Shown here piece after piece: positions 1 through 7,720 of a stretch of 7,720 bases of DNA. A program made the position numbers and the translations under genes. Below the pieces are notes generated by a model that was not told where the DNA came from, did no database searches, and worked only from the letters and a program-made list of their open reading frames with translations. How positions within the stretch are numbered: the first letter of the stretch is position 1; the number at the start of each line of letters is the position of its first letter. Source of the DNA: an uncultured Eubacteriales bacterium (GTDB lineage: Bacteria > Bacillota_A > Clostridia > Christensenellales > Aristaeellaceae); the NCBI GenBank assembly GCA_900313545.1, contig OMRS01000180.1:1-7720 (forward strand). Direction: 5' to 3'.

Positions 1-2111
<2,111 letters not shown>

Positions 2112-2119
2112 TCAGGCAC

Positions 2120-2148
2120 AGTGTACATGGATTTTCACGGAAAAGCAA
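2120..2148 (-). promoter_or_regulatory. Candidate promoter for the beta-galactosidase gene
   Basis: On the minus strand, TTGCTT (2148-2143) and TACACT (2125-2120) are separated by 17 bp, and transcription would start near 2113. The -10 box matches TATAAT at 4 of 6 positions and the -35 box only at TTG. Spacing and distance to the ribosome binding site (a leader of about 30 nt) are ideal, but the boxes are imperfect, as expected for a regulated catabolic gene. Confidence 0.45.
2132..2144. promoter_or_regulatory. Short inverted repeat in the lac promoter, possible operator
   Basis: TTTTC-ACG-GAAAA is a perfect 5 bp inverted repeat. It lies almost wholly in the spacer between the proposed -35 and -10 boxes, where a repressor would block the polymerase. 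The arms are short and AT-rich, so chance is a real alternative. No regulator gene is present in the window to pair with it. Confidence 0.25.
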
Positions 2149-2216
2149 TCCGCTCTTGTCCCGGGGAAACGGGGAATTTGATATGAAAGACGTGCAGCGG
2201 ATTTTAAAACATGTGA

Positions 2217-2245
2217 TTGACAGAACGGGGCTGTACTGATATTCT
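2217..2245 (+). promoter_or_regulatory. Promoter of the EAL/GGDEF gene
   Basis: A perfect TTGACA (2217-2222), a 17 bp spacer, and TATTCT (2240-2245) preceded by TG at 2237-2238, which makes an extended -10 element. Transcription would start near 2252 and leave a leader of about 87 nt before the ATG at 2339. This is a strong housekeeping-type (sigma-A/sigma-70) promoter by sequence. It faces away from the beta-galactosidase promoter and the two do not overlap. Confidence 0.7.
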
Positions 2246-2322
2246 CTGCCTGTCCTAAAAATATGTGCATCATGACACCGTCGTGAACAGTCGCGCCTGC
2301 GCAGAGCGGGTCCTGAGAAGAG

Positions 2323-2328
2323 AAGGAG
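2323..2328 (+). promoter_or_regulatory. Ribosome binding site of the EAL/GGDEF gene
   Basis: AAGGAG sits 10 nt before the ATG at 2339, slightly long but acceptable spacing. No other in-frame start nearby has a comparable site. Confidence 0.75.
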
Positions 2329-2338
2329 AACCCACCCT

Positions 2339-5260
2339 ATGAGAAATACTGGAAGGCCACCTGATCCTGAACGGTACATTCTGGACCACTTTGACGAAGC
2401 CCTCCGGAAAGAGTATCTGAGGGTCTATGTTCAGCCGGTGATTCGGACCCTTTCAGGACAGGTGTGCGGCATGGAAGCCCTATCCCGGTGGCATGATCCC
2501 GAGTACGGGGTACTGCAGCCGGGTCTCTTTATTCCCGTTCTTGAGAACCATCGGCTGATTCACAGGCTGGATGCCTATGTGGTGGAACGCATCTGCAGGA
2601 AGCTTCACAGCACCCCCAGAGGGATGAGCGTGCCCATTTCCGTCAACCTGTCCAGACTGGATTATGAGCTGTGCGACATCTTCCGGATCGTGGAAAATGC
2701 GGTGCAGACCCACAGAATCCCGCGAAGCAGCCTGTGCATCGAGATTACGGAAAGCGCGCTGGCCCGAAATGAAGCCCTGCTGAGAAACTATATCAGGCGG
2801 TTCCGCGATGCCGGCTATCCGGTCTGGATGGATGATTTCGGCAGCGGATATTCTTCCCTGAACGTGCTCAAGGATTACGAGTTTGATGAGCTGAAGATCG
2901 ACATGCGCTTTCTCAGCGACTTTCATACGCGCTCCAAACGGATTCTGGCCTCCATCGTTCATATGGCCAAGCAGATCGGCATCCAGACCCTGGCGGAAGG
3001 TGTGGAGACCCGGGAACACTACGATTTCCTGCGGAACATCGGCTGCGAGAAGCTCCAGGGCTTCTATTTCGGACGCCCTGTCCCGATGGACGAGATCGAC
3101 GGGCAGGTCATGCGCAACGGTCTGCAGTGGGAGAACCCGGCGGAGCGGGGCTATTATGACGAGGTGGGGCGCATCAACGTTCTGAGTGCCACGCCCTTTG
3201 AGACCAGCACCAGCAGCCAGGATGTGACCACGGGCAGGGAGCTGAACAGCACGCCCCTGGCCATTATCGAGATGCGGGGAAACCAGGCACGGTCCCTGTT
3301 TCACAATCTGGCCTTTGAAAGCATGGCGACGGAAATCGGATGGCTTGAGCTGCTGGACACCAGCAGGCCCAGACCTCTTGACAGCTTTCCCCGTCACCTG
3401 TCCGGCCTGCTGGAGGAGACCCGCAGCATCGGGACGGGAAAGAACTTCTCCGTGTTTAATGACGAATACTACGCTTTTGAAACCCGAAGGCTGGCCAGGC
3501 ACGGGGATACCTGCACCCTCCTCATGAGCGTGATGAACCTCTCCAGAACCAAGGAACTGGAGAGGCTGAACCAGCTGGATGAGGGACTGCGGTCCCTGTA
3601 TGCCATGTATGATCAGGTCTGTCTCATAGACCTGTACGACATGACCATCGAGTCCCTGTACACGGGGGCGGCAGAGGACTGGCGGGACAAGCCGTCGCGC
3701 ATAGAGACCTATGTGAAGAAGATGAGCTCGGAGCGGATCTTCCAGGATGACCGGGAGCGTTTTGTCCGTTTTATCCGGCCGGGCGACCTGGAGGACCGGA
3801 TTCGAGAGAGCGGAACGGAATGCCTGAGCAGCCATCTGCGTGTACTGGCTTTCCACGGGAAGTATGTCTGGAAATGTTTCCTGCTGGTGCGAATCCGCGC
3901 AGACCGGTATTATCTGCTGATCCGCGACTCGGGCGGAGAAGTCCGGGAATTCCAGGATGCGTACATGGGCATCTCAAACGGAAGCGACAGGGACGGACTC
4001 AGTGCGGGAATGCTGTGGGCCAATGTCACCAGCCGCATTCCCATGAAGTTTTTCTGGAAGGACAGAAACCGCCGCTTTGCCGGCGCCAGCCGCAGCTTCC
4101 TTGAATTCTACGGATTTGAATCCGTGAATGAGATTCTTGGGAAAACGGATGAGGAAGTGGGATGGCACCTGCACCCGGATGTGTACCGGAATGCGGAGGA
4201 AAGCGTGATCCGGGAGGGGATCGTGTCCCGGGAGGTGCTGGGCAACTGCATCGTTAAGGGGGAGAGCCGCAACATCACGGCCAGTAAGATGCCCCTGTAC
4301 AATCAGGAAGGCGAGATCGTGGGCCTGATCGGCTATTTCTCGGAAGTCAATGAGATGGAGACTGACGGGCAGAAGATGGCCCGTGTGCGCACGGACACCC
4401 TGACCGGCCTGCTCAATACCCGGGGCATCTATGAGGACCTGTTCGGGTATATCGATGAGTATGACCGAAGGAGGCAGGATTTTGCCCGCATCGAAGTGGG
4501 AATTGAGGATTTTGCATCCATCAACCGGACGTATGGCTATGACTTTGGAGACAAGGTCATCCAGACGGTCGGGACCGAGCTGCTGTCCTGCTGCAAATCC
4601 ACGGCAACCGTCGGACGGGTCATGGGCTGCTGCTTTCTGGTGTTCATGCAGATGACCTCTCAAAGTGAAGTGGACGGCCTGATGGAGGAGATCCATCGGA
4701 TTCCGGAGAGAATCCGCATGGTGGACAACATCCCCGTCAATATTTTTCTGTCAGCGGGATACGCGCTTTACTCGGAGACCGAAAGCAGGGAAAACCAGGA
4801 AATCCATGCCCGGCTGCGCCGGATCACGGATGATCTGGAGCATGTTTCCGGAGATGCTCTGAGGGAAAACGCCGGACGGATTTTCCAGGTCTACGACAAC
4901 CTGCCCATGGCCTATGCGGTCTATGACGTTCGCAGGATGGGAGACAGGGAAGATGCCGTGATCCTTTATGTCAACCAGGAATTCTGTGAGATGACCGGCA
5001 TGAAGACGGAACAGCTGGTGGGAAGCCGTGTTAGCCGCCTTTTCCCCGAGGCAGGAAATGAATGGATGGGCCTGGCCAGAAGGGCTGCCTTCGAAGAAGA
5101 GAAGATCACCACGAAGCTGACCATTCCGGAAGCCCGGCGCGATTTCCAGGTGACCATTCATCCGGTCGTCGGCCCGGGACTGTGTGCCTTCACCTATCAG
5201 CCTGTCTACAGGGAAACGGAACCAGATGCAGAGGATTCACCGGAAACGCCGCAATCCTGA
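2339..5260 (+). CDS. EAL-PAS-degenerate GGDEF-PAS protein, predicted c-di-GMP phosphodiesterase
   Basis: Predicted to hydrolyse cyclic di-GMP to pGpG in the cytosol; no membrane segment or signal peptide is visible in the 973 residues. The EAL domain (about 20-255) keeps every expected catalytic residue: E46 in MEALSRW, N103 in SVNLS, E135 in EITES, D165-D166 in MDDFGSGYSS, K186 in LKID, E220 and E223 in AEGVET, and Q240 in QGFYFGRP. Residues about 300-405 and 415-530 look like weak PAS folds joined by a helical linker. Residues about 556-672 are a clear PAS domain (FFWKDRNRRFAGAS). The GGDEF domain (about 682-812) retains DTLTGLLNTRG, GYDFGDKV and a LSAGYAL strand. Its signature is MGCCF (762-766), the metal-binding Asp positions are G721 and E723, and the RxxD inhibitory site reads KSTA, so cyclase activity should be absent. 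A PAS domain (about 845-955) ends the protein. Having EAL before GGDEF reverses the common order. It is followed at once by a terminator, so it is likely monocistronic. Confidence 0.93.
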   Translation: MRNTGRPPDPERYILDHFDEALRKEYLRVYVQPVIRTLSGQVCGMEALSRWHDPEYGVLQPGLFIPVLENHRLIHRLDAYVVERICRKLHSTPRGMSVPISVNLSRLDYELCDIFRIVENAVQTHRIPRSSLCIEITESALARNEALLRNYIRRFRDAGYPVWMDDFGSGYSSLNVLKDYEFDELKIDMRFLSDFHTRSKRILASIVHMAKQIGIQTLAEGVETREHYDFLRNIGCEKLQGFYFGRPVPMDEIDGQVMRNGLQWENPAERGYYDEVGRINVLSATPFETSTSSQDVTTGRELNSTPLAIIEMRGNQARSLFHNLAFESMATEIGWLELLDTSRPRPLDSFPRHLSGLLEETRSIGTGKNFSVFNDEYYAFETRRLARHGDTCTLLMSVMNLSRTKELERLNQLDEGLRSLYAMYDQVCLIDLYDMTIESLYTGAAEDWRDKPSRIETYVKKMSSERIFQDDRERFVRFIRPGDLEDRIRESGTECLSSHLRVLAFHGKYVWKCFLLVRIRADRYYLLIRDSGGEVREFQDAYMGISNGSDRDGLSAGMLWANVTSRIPMKFFWKDRNRRFAGASRSFLEFYGFESVNEILGKTDEEVGWHLHPDVYRNAEESVIREGIVSREVLGNCIVKGESRNITASKMPLYNQEGEIVGLIGYFSEVNEMETDGQKMARVRTDTLTGLLNTRGIYEDLFGYIDEYDRRRQDFARIEVGIEDFASINRTYGYDFGDKVIQTVGTELLSCCKSTATVGRVMGCCFLVFMQMTSQSEVDGLMEEIHRIPERIRMVDNIPVNIFLSAGYALYSETESRENQEIHARLRRITDDLEHVSGDALRENAGRIFQVYDNLPMAYAVYDVRRMGDREDAVILYVNQEFCEMTGMKTEQLVGSRVSRLFPEAGNEWMGLARRAAFEEEKITTKLTIPEARRDFQVTIHPVVGPGLCAFTYQPVYRETEPDAEDSPETPQS

Positions 5261-5266
5261 TATGCT

Positions 5267-5299
5267 GCCGCCCTGACCTTTTCGGTCACGGCGGCTTTT
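5267..5299 (+). terminator. Intrinsic terminator of the EAL/GGDEF gene
   Basis: GCCGCC-C-TGACC, a TTTTC loop, then GGTCA-C-GGCGGC and TTTT. This is an 11 bp stem with one C/C mismatch, starting 7 nt after the stop codon. The minus strand lacks a T tract on the other side, so it works in the plus direction only. Confidence 0.85.
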
Positions 5300-5369
5300 G
5301 CCTTGAGACGGGTCACGTTCCTGAAGATGCCTGCACATCATGGAAGCTTCATTTTGCGGGAGGGGCGGT

Positions 5370-5395
5370 CTGCTGATCGATGAAAATATCAGCAG
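5370..5395. repeat. Perfect 8 bp inverted repeat
   Basis: CTGCTGAT (5370-5377) and ATCAGCAG (5388-5395) flank a 10 nt loop. No T tract follows on either strand, so it is not a canonical terminator. It could be an RNA hairpin or a protein-binding palindrome. Confidence 0.6.
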
Positions 5396-5414
5396 AACCC
5401 TGCGCCCGTCAGCG

Positions 5415-5518
5415 TGAAACCGGCCCAAGAGCGGTGACGGGGAACGGGGCATTGCCCGCTGTTTCATCTCCCGGATCTCCGGCGATGTCAGGCAAAGGGA
5501 CGGCAGGGGGGACGAAAC
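5415..5518. repeat. Two mutually exclusive stems sharing one arm
   Basis: The arm at 5461-5466 (GTTTCA) can pair upstream with TGAAAC (5415-5420), continued by CCGCT (5456-5460) with AGCGG (5430-5434). Alternatively 5461-5472 can pair downstream with 5507-5518 as a 12-position stem with one A/C mismatch and one G-U wobble. Both were found by eye. In GC-rich spacer such pairings can occur by chance. Confidence 0.35.
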
Positions 5519-5529
5519 GGGAACATTTG

Positions 5530-5555
5530 CCGGGGAGCGCGCCGGCTCCTGCCGG
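5530..5555. repeat. GC-rich hairpin upstream of the ligase promoter
   Basis: CCGG-GGAGC (5530-5538) pairs with GCTCC (5545-5549) and CCGG (5552-5555), giving 9 bp around a 6 nt loop with a 2 nt bulge. The plus strand lacks a T tract after it, so it is not an obvious terminator. Confidence 0.45.
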
Positions 5556-5576
5556 TGATCGACAGCCAAAATACTA

Positions 5577-5605
5577 TTGTTCTAGTGGACGTTATACGTT
5601 ATAAT
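5577..5605 (+). promoter_or_regulatory. Promoter of the ligase/methyltransferase-like operon
   Basis: A perfect TATAAT (5600-5605) lies 17 bp after TTGTTC (5577-5582), where only TTG matches the -35 consensus. Transcription would start near 5612, leaving a leader of about 100 nt. The abrupt AT-rich patch in GC-rich surroundings supports the call. The weak -35 box suggests help from an activator. Confidence 0.65.
5590..5603. repeat. Tandem heptamer CGTTATA x2 over the -10 box
   Basis: CGTTATA occurs twice head to tail (5590-5596 and 5597-5603), and the second copy overlaps the TATAAT box. It could be a direct-repeat regulator site. It could also be no more than a duplicated -10-like element. 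Confidence 0.45.
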
Positions 5606-5698
5606 TATCGGGACGAGTCTTCAGATTTACATGGCTCCTGTCTGTACCGCCCAGCCGATGAGCTGACTTCAAATCCGGATTATTCAGGATGCAATGAT

Positions 5699-5703
5699 GG
5701 AGG
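5699..5703 (+). promoter_or_regulatory. Ribosome binding site of the CapK/PaaK-like gene
   Basis: GGAGG stands 9 nt before the ATG at 5713, supporting this start over the later in-frame ATGs. Confidence 0.85.
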
Positions 5704-5712
5704 AATAAACAG

Positions 5713-7047
5713 ATGATCCATAAACTGATGTCGATGGCATATTGTGCCACAAGGCTCCCCGGTGCCCTGTCCTATATCCGTGAGGCTGACCGGTTATATC
5801 ACAGTTCAAGAGAAACCATGATGACGCATCAGGAGGAAAAATACAGACGGCTTGTCCAGTATGCATACCATCACGTTCCCTACTATCACAGGATTTTTGA
5901 TGGCATCGGCCTGTTTGAGGGCGGAAATCTCCGTGAGGACCGCCTGTCCCAAATCCCCGTTCTGACGAAGGAGACCCTGCGTGAGGAGCAGGAGAACATG
6001 TACTCCGACGAGATGAAGCTCCGCAGGCCCTATAGCGCGGCGACCTCCGGCTCCACCGGCATCCCGCTGACGATCTGGTACGATCGTCATTACATGGTCC
6101 GCAACCGGGCAGACAAGTTTTTCATGGGGCAGCTCAACGGGCGCGATCTGGGGAAACCGGAGCTCAAAATGTGGTTCAGGGACTTTGACCTGTATCAGAA
6201 GAATGGAAAGAACAAGGACCGATTCTATAACTTCTTCACGAACCGGACCTTCCGGCTGGCCTCGGTGGTCAGTGAGGAGGCCCTGAAGGAGTATATTGAT
6301 ACGATCAATGCTGTCAGGCCGGTCCAGATCTGGTCCAATCCTGCTCCGATTTTCGAGGTTTCCAAGTATATCCTCAGCTACGGAATCCGCGTCCACTGCC
6401 CCAGGTCCATCATTCTGACCAGCAACCCCCTTTATGATGAAATGCGGGAGACAATGCAGCGGGCCTTTCCCGGGACCTGGATCGTCGACCAGTATGGCGG
6501 CACGGAGTTTGGCGTGGTGGCCTGCAGCATCCGCGAGGGCAGGAACCTTCGGATCTTCGAGCATTCTGCCCGGGTGGAAGTCCTGGATGAGGCGGGAAAG
6601 CTGCAGCCCCACGGGACCGGAGATATCGTCATCACGGGGCTCAACAACTACAGCATGCCCCTCATCCGCTACAGGATGGGCGACATGGTCACCGTGCTGC
6701 CCTACGGTCAGGATAAGGAGGGCTCCTTCGGCTCGATCTCGCGGGTGATGGGCCGCAGGTTGTCCATGCTCAGGCGGCGGGACGGAACCAGCGTGACCGG
6801 TCTGCACCTGCGCGATCTTCTGACCAAGCCCTGGATCCGGACCTTTCAGCTCATCCAGCATTCCTATGACGATCTGGAGGCCATGGTTGTGCTGGACGGC
6901 ACGCCGGAGCAGCACCGGGAGGACCTTGACCAGATTGCCTCTCAGCTTCGGAAAATCATGGATACCGAATGCCGTTTCACCTTCTGTGACAATCTTTCCC
7001 CTGAAAAGACTGGTAAATATTTCTATGTCAGAAGCAAATTGGAATAA
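5713..7047 (+). CDS. CapK/PaaK-like adenylate-forming enzyme (phenylacetate-CoA ligase family)
   Basis: An ANL-superfamily enzyme that should activate a carboxylic acid with ATP to an acyl-adenylate, which may then pass to CoA, a carrier protein or another acceptor. The 444 residues fit the CapK branch. Motifs seen: the P-loop TSGSTGIP (111-118), YGGTEFG (261-267, the A5 motif), YRMGD (320-324, the A7 motif, with D324 as the likely ribose-binding Asp), GRRLSMLRRRDG (347-358, hinge-like) and a C-terminal Lys in KTGKYF (K435). The N-terminal part (about 44-95, with HVPYYHR and IPVLTKETLR) is typical of the family. No membrane segment or signal peptide is visible, so cytosolic. It has its own promoter and leader. 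Its last 23 bp overlap the next gene, suggesting coupled translation and joint function. Family naming as phenylacetate-CoA ligase does not prove the substrate; relatives act in capsule, antibiotic and lipid pathways. Family membership is firm, substrate unknown. Confidence 0.92.
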   Translation: MIHKLMSMAYCATRLPGALSYIREADRLYHSSRETMMTHQEEKYRRLVQYAYHHVPYYHRIFDGIGLFEGGNLREDRLSQIPVLTKETLREEQENMYSDEMKLRRPYSAATSGSTGIPLTIWYDRHYMVRNRADKFFMGQLNGRDLGKPELKMWFRDFDLYQKNGKNKDRFYNFFTNRTFRLASVVSEEALKEYIDTINAVRPVQIWSNPAPIFEVSKYILSYGIRVHCPRSIILTSNPLYDEMRETMQRAFPGTWIVDQYGGTEFGVVACSIREGRNLRIFEHSARVEVLDEAGKLQPHGTGDIVITGLNNYSMPLIRYRMGDMVTVLPYGQDKEGSFGSISRVMGRRLSMLRRRDGTSVTGLHLRDLLTKPWIRTFQLIQHSYDDLEAMVVLDGTPEQHREDLDQIASQLRKIMDTECRFTFCDNLSPEKTGKYFYVRSKLE

Positions 7048-7720
7048 ACGGAAAGTCCAGAATCCCCTCGCCATGGCGACCATGGAGCTGCTGGGGTGCC
7101 TGTGTGAACTGGGGGACAGGGAAGCCCTTTCCCTGCGCTTGAATACCCTGCCGGTGAGTACCGGCTTTGGCAGGGAGCACGATGCTGCCCGCCGCATTCT
7201 CCTTGAGGCGCAGACCCGGGGCCTCAGGACCCTCGCCCTTCGCTCCGGCTGCGGGACCATTGTGGATTATCCCTGCAGCTGCCTGCACCGCCCCTTCACG
7301 TCAAAGGGCCTGTGCTACATCGGACTGGGCGCATCTGAAGTGCTGGATGCAGTAGGGGAGGCCTGGAAAGGGCCTGGCAGAAGCTTTTTCCCGGTGGACG
7401 CCACCAATCCCGTATCCATTATCCGGAGCCTGGAGAGTGCCGGCAGTTCCCTCTGCATTCTTTCCGCAGGGCTGCTTTCGACGGTGACGGATCCGGAGCT
7501 CAATCCGCTGTGCGGTATCGTCGGTCAGGCCCTGCGCCTTCACGGCGGCTGCTGGCTGACCCCGGATCCGGAGGCCCCCCGCGCCTTTATGGACATCCTG
7601 GAGGCCCTCTGCGGGGACCGGATGATGGATGTGCTCCTGAAATCCAACAACATGCGGCAATGGAGGATGCGGGGACAGTTTGACAATACCCTTGTCATCG
7701 ACCCCAGATGGGACCATGAG
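7025..7720 (+). CDS. Divergent SAM-methyltransferase-like protein, partial at window end
   Basis: The frame is open from the ATG at 7025 to the right edge (232 residues, no stop). The start lies inside the ligase gene, one frame off, with no clear ribosome binding site. ATGs at 7073 and 7082 are in-frame alternatives, also without a good site, so translational coupling is likely. By eye the layout recalls leucine-carboxyl or polyketide O-methyltransferases: a hydrophobic strand with SGCG (74-77), a strand YIGLGASEVLDA (98-109), FPVDATNP (122-129), then LCILSAGLL (143-151) and TDPELNPL where relatives have a (V/I)xEGLLMYLT-like motif, and GGCWLTPDPE (174-183). The acidic residue expected at the end of the second strand is Gly (G102), and the Glu of EGLL is Ala (A148), so SAM binding or catalysis may be altered. 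There are 10 cysteines in 232 residues, an unusual share. The coding call is good; the family call is tentative. Confidence 0.55.
   Translation, partial: MSEANWNKRKVQNPLAMATMELLGCLCELGDREALSLRLNTLPVSTGFGREHDAARRILLEAQTRGLRTLALRSGCGTIVDYPCSCLHRPFTSKGLCYIGLGASEVLDAVGEAWKGPGRSFFPVDATNPVSIIRSLESAGSSLCILSAGLLSTVTDPELNPLCGIVGQALRLHGGCWLTPDPEAPRAFMDILEALCGDRMMDVLLKSNNMRQWRMRGQFDNTLVIDPRWDHE

Larger units (their letters stand above)
5300..5576. other. Intergenic stretch without a convincing gene, rich in inverted repeats
   Basis: Between the terminator and the next promoter I see no reading frame with family character. The frames present are proline-, serine- or arginine-rich and lack a well-placed ribosome binding site. 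The stretch does hold several strong potential stems, listed separately. I looked for a cyclic-di-GMP (GEMM) riboswitch core and did not find it. It may encode a small RNA, be the 5' part of a longer leader, or simply be spacer. Confidence 0.5.

Noticed and set aside
2183..2239. 18-codon plus-strand frame (MKDVQRILKHVIDRTGLY) with GGGGAA 6 nt upstream
   Set aside because: It overlaps the -35 box and the extended -10 TG of the EAL-gene promoter, so it would lie upstream of that transcript. It is too short to support without expression or conservation data.
2480..3856. 458-codon minus-strand frame opposite the EAL gene
   Set aside because: It mirrors a well-defined EAL/PAS coding frame, has no family features, and has no promoter or ribosome binding site I could see.
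5461..5560. Possible cyclic-di-GMP (GEMM) riboswitch before the ligase operon
   Set aside because: GGCAAAGGGACGG resembles parts of the motif, but the conserved core pieces are not present in the right order.
5380..5604. 74-codon plus-strand frame in the spacer
   Set aside because: Its start lies in the loop of an inverted repeat, the nearest purine-rich site is about 15 nt away, the product is low-complexity (Pro, Gly, Ala, Ser), and its stop falls within the -10 box of the next promoter.
5806..7260. 484-codon minus-strand frame opposite the ligase gene
   Set aside because: It is an antisense shadow of a frame that carries all the ANL motifs.

Overview
The window is GC-rich (well over half G+C by eye) and bacterial. 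It has strong GGAGG-type ribosome binding sites and sigma-A-like promoters. A LacZ-type beta-galactosidase, a multi-PAS cyclic-di-GMP protein and a CapK/PaaK-like adenylate-forming enzyme fit a GC-rich Firmicute, possibly a gut organism. That placement is an inference from gene style, not from a marker gene. I see no rRNA, tRNA, CRISPR array, insertion sequence or phage gene.

Layout. (1) Positions 1-2084, minus strand: the first 694 residues of a GH2 LacZ-type beta-galactosidase, whose C-terminal part lies beyond the left edge. (2) 2085-2338: a 254 bp divergent intergenic region with one promoter candidate facing each way. (3) 2339-5260, plus strand: a 973-residue soluble signalling protein with an N-terminal EAL phosphodiesterase domain that keeps its catalytic residues, a PAS-rich middle, a GGDEF domain whose signature has become MGCCF, and a C-terminal PAS domain. 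(4) 5267-5299: a good intrinsic terminator. (5) 5300-5712: about 410 bp without a convincing gene, rich in inverted repeats and ending in a promoter with a perfect TATAAT box. (6) 5713-7047, plus strand: a CapK/PaaK-like adenylate-forming enzyme. (7) 7025-7720 and beyond: a cysteine-rich protein that starts inside the previous gene and resembles a divergent SAM-dependent methyltransferase of the leucine-carboxyl/polyketide O-methyltransferase type.

How the parts relate. The beta-galactosidase is a catabolic enzyme and probably has its own promoter. The EAL protein is a monocistronic unit, most likely a c-di-GMP phosphodiesterase tuned by PAS inputs, with the dead GGDEF domain acting as a regulatory or structural module. 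The last two genes overlap by 23 bp and look like the start of an operon that activates a carboxylic acid and modifies it; its product cannot be named from this window. This pair and the cysteine-substituted GGDEF domain are the least ordinary parts. I did not find a clear-cut new defence or mobile system.
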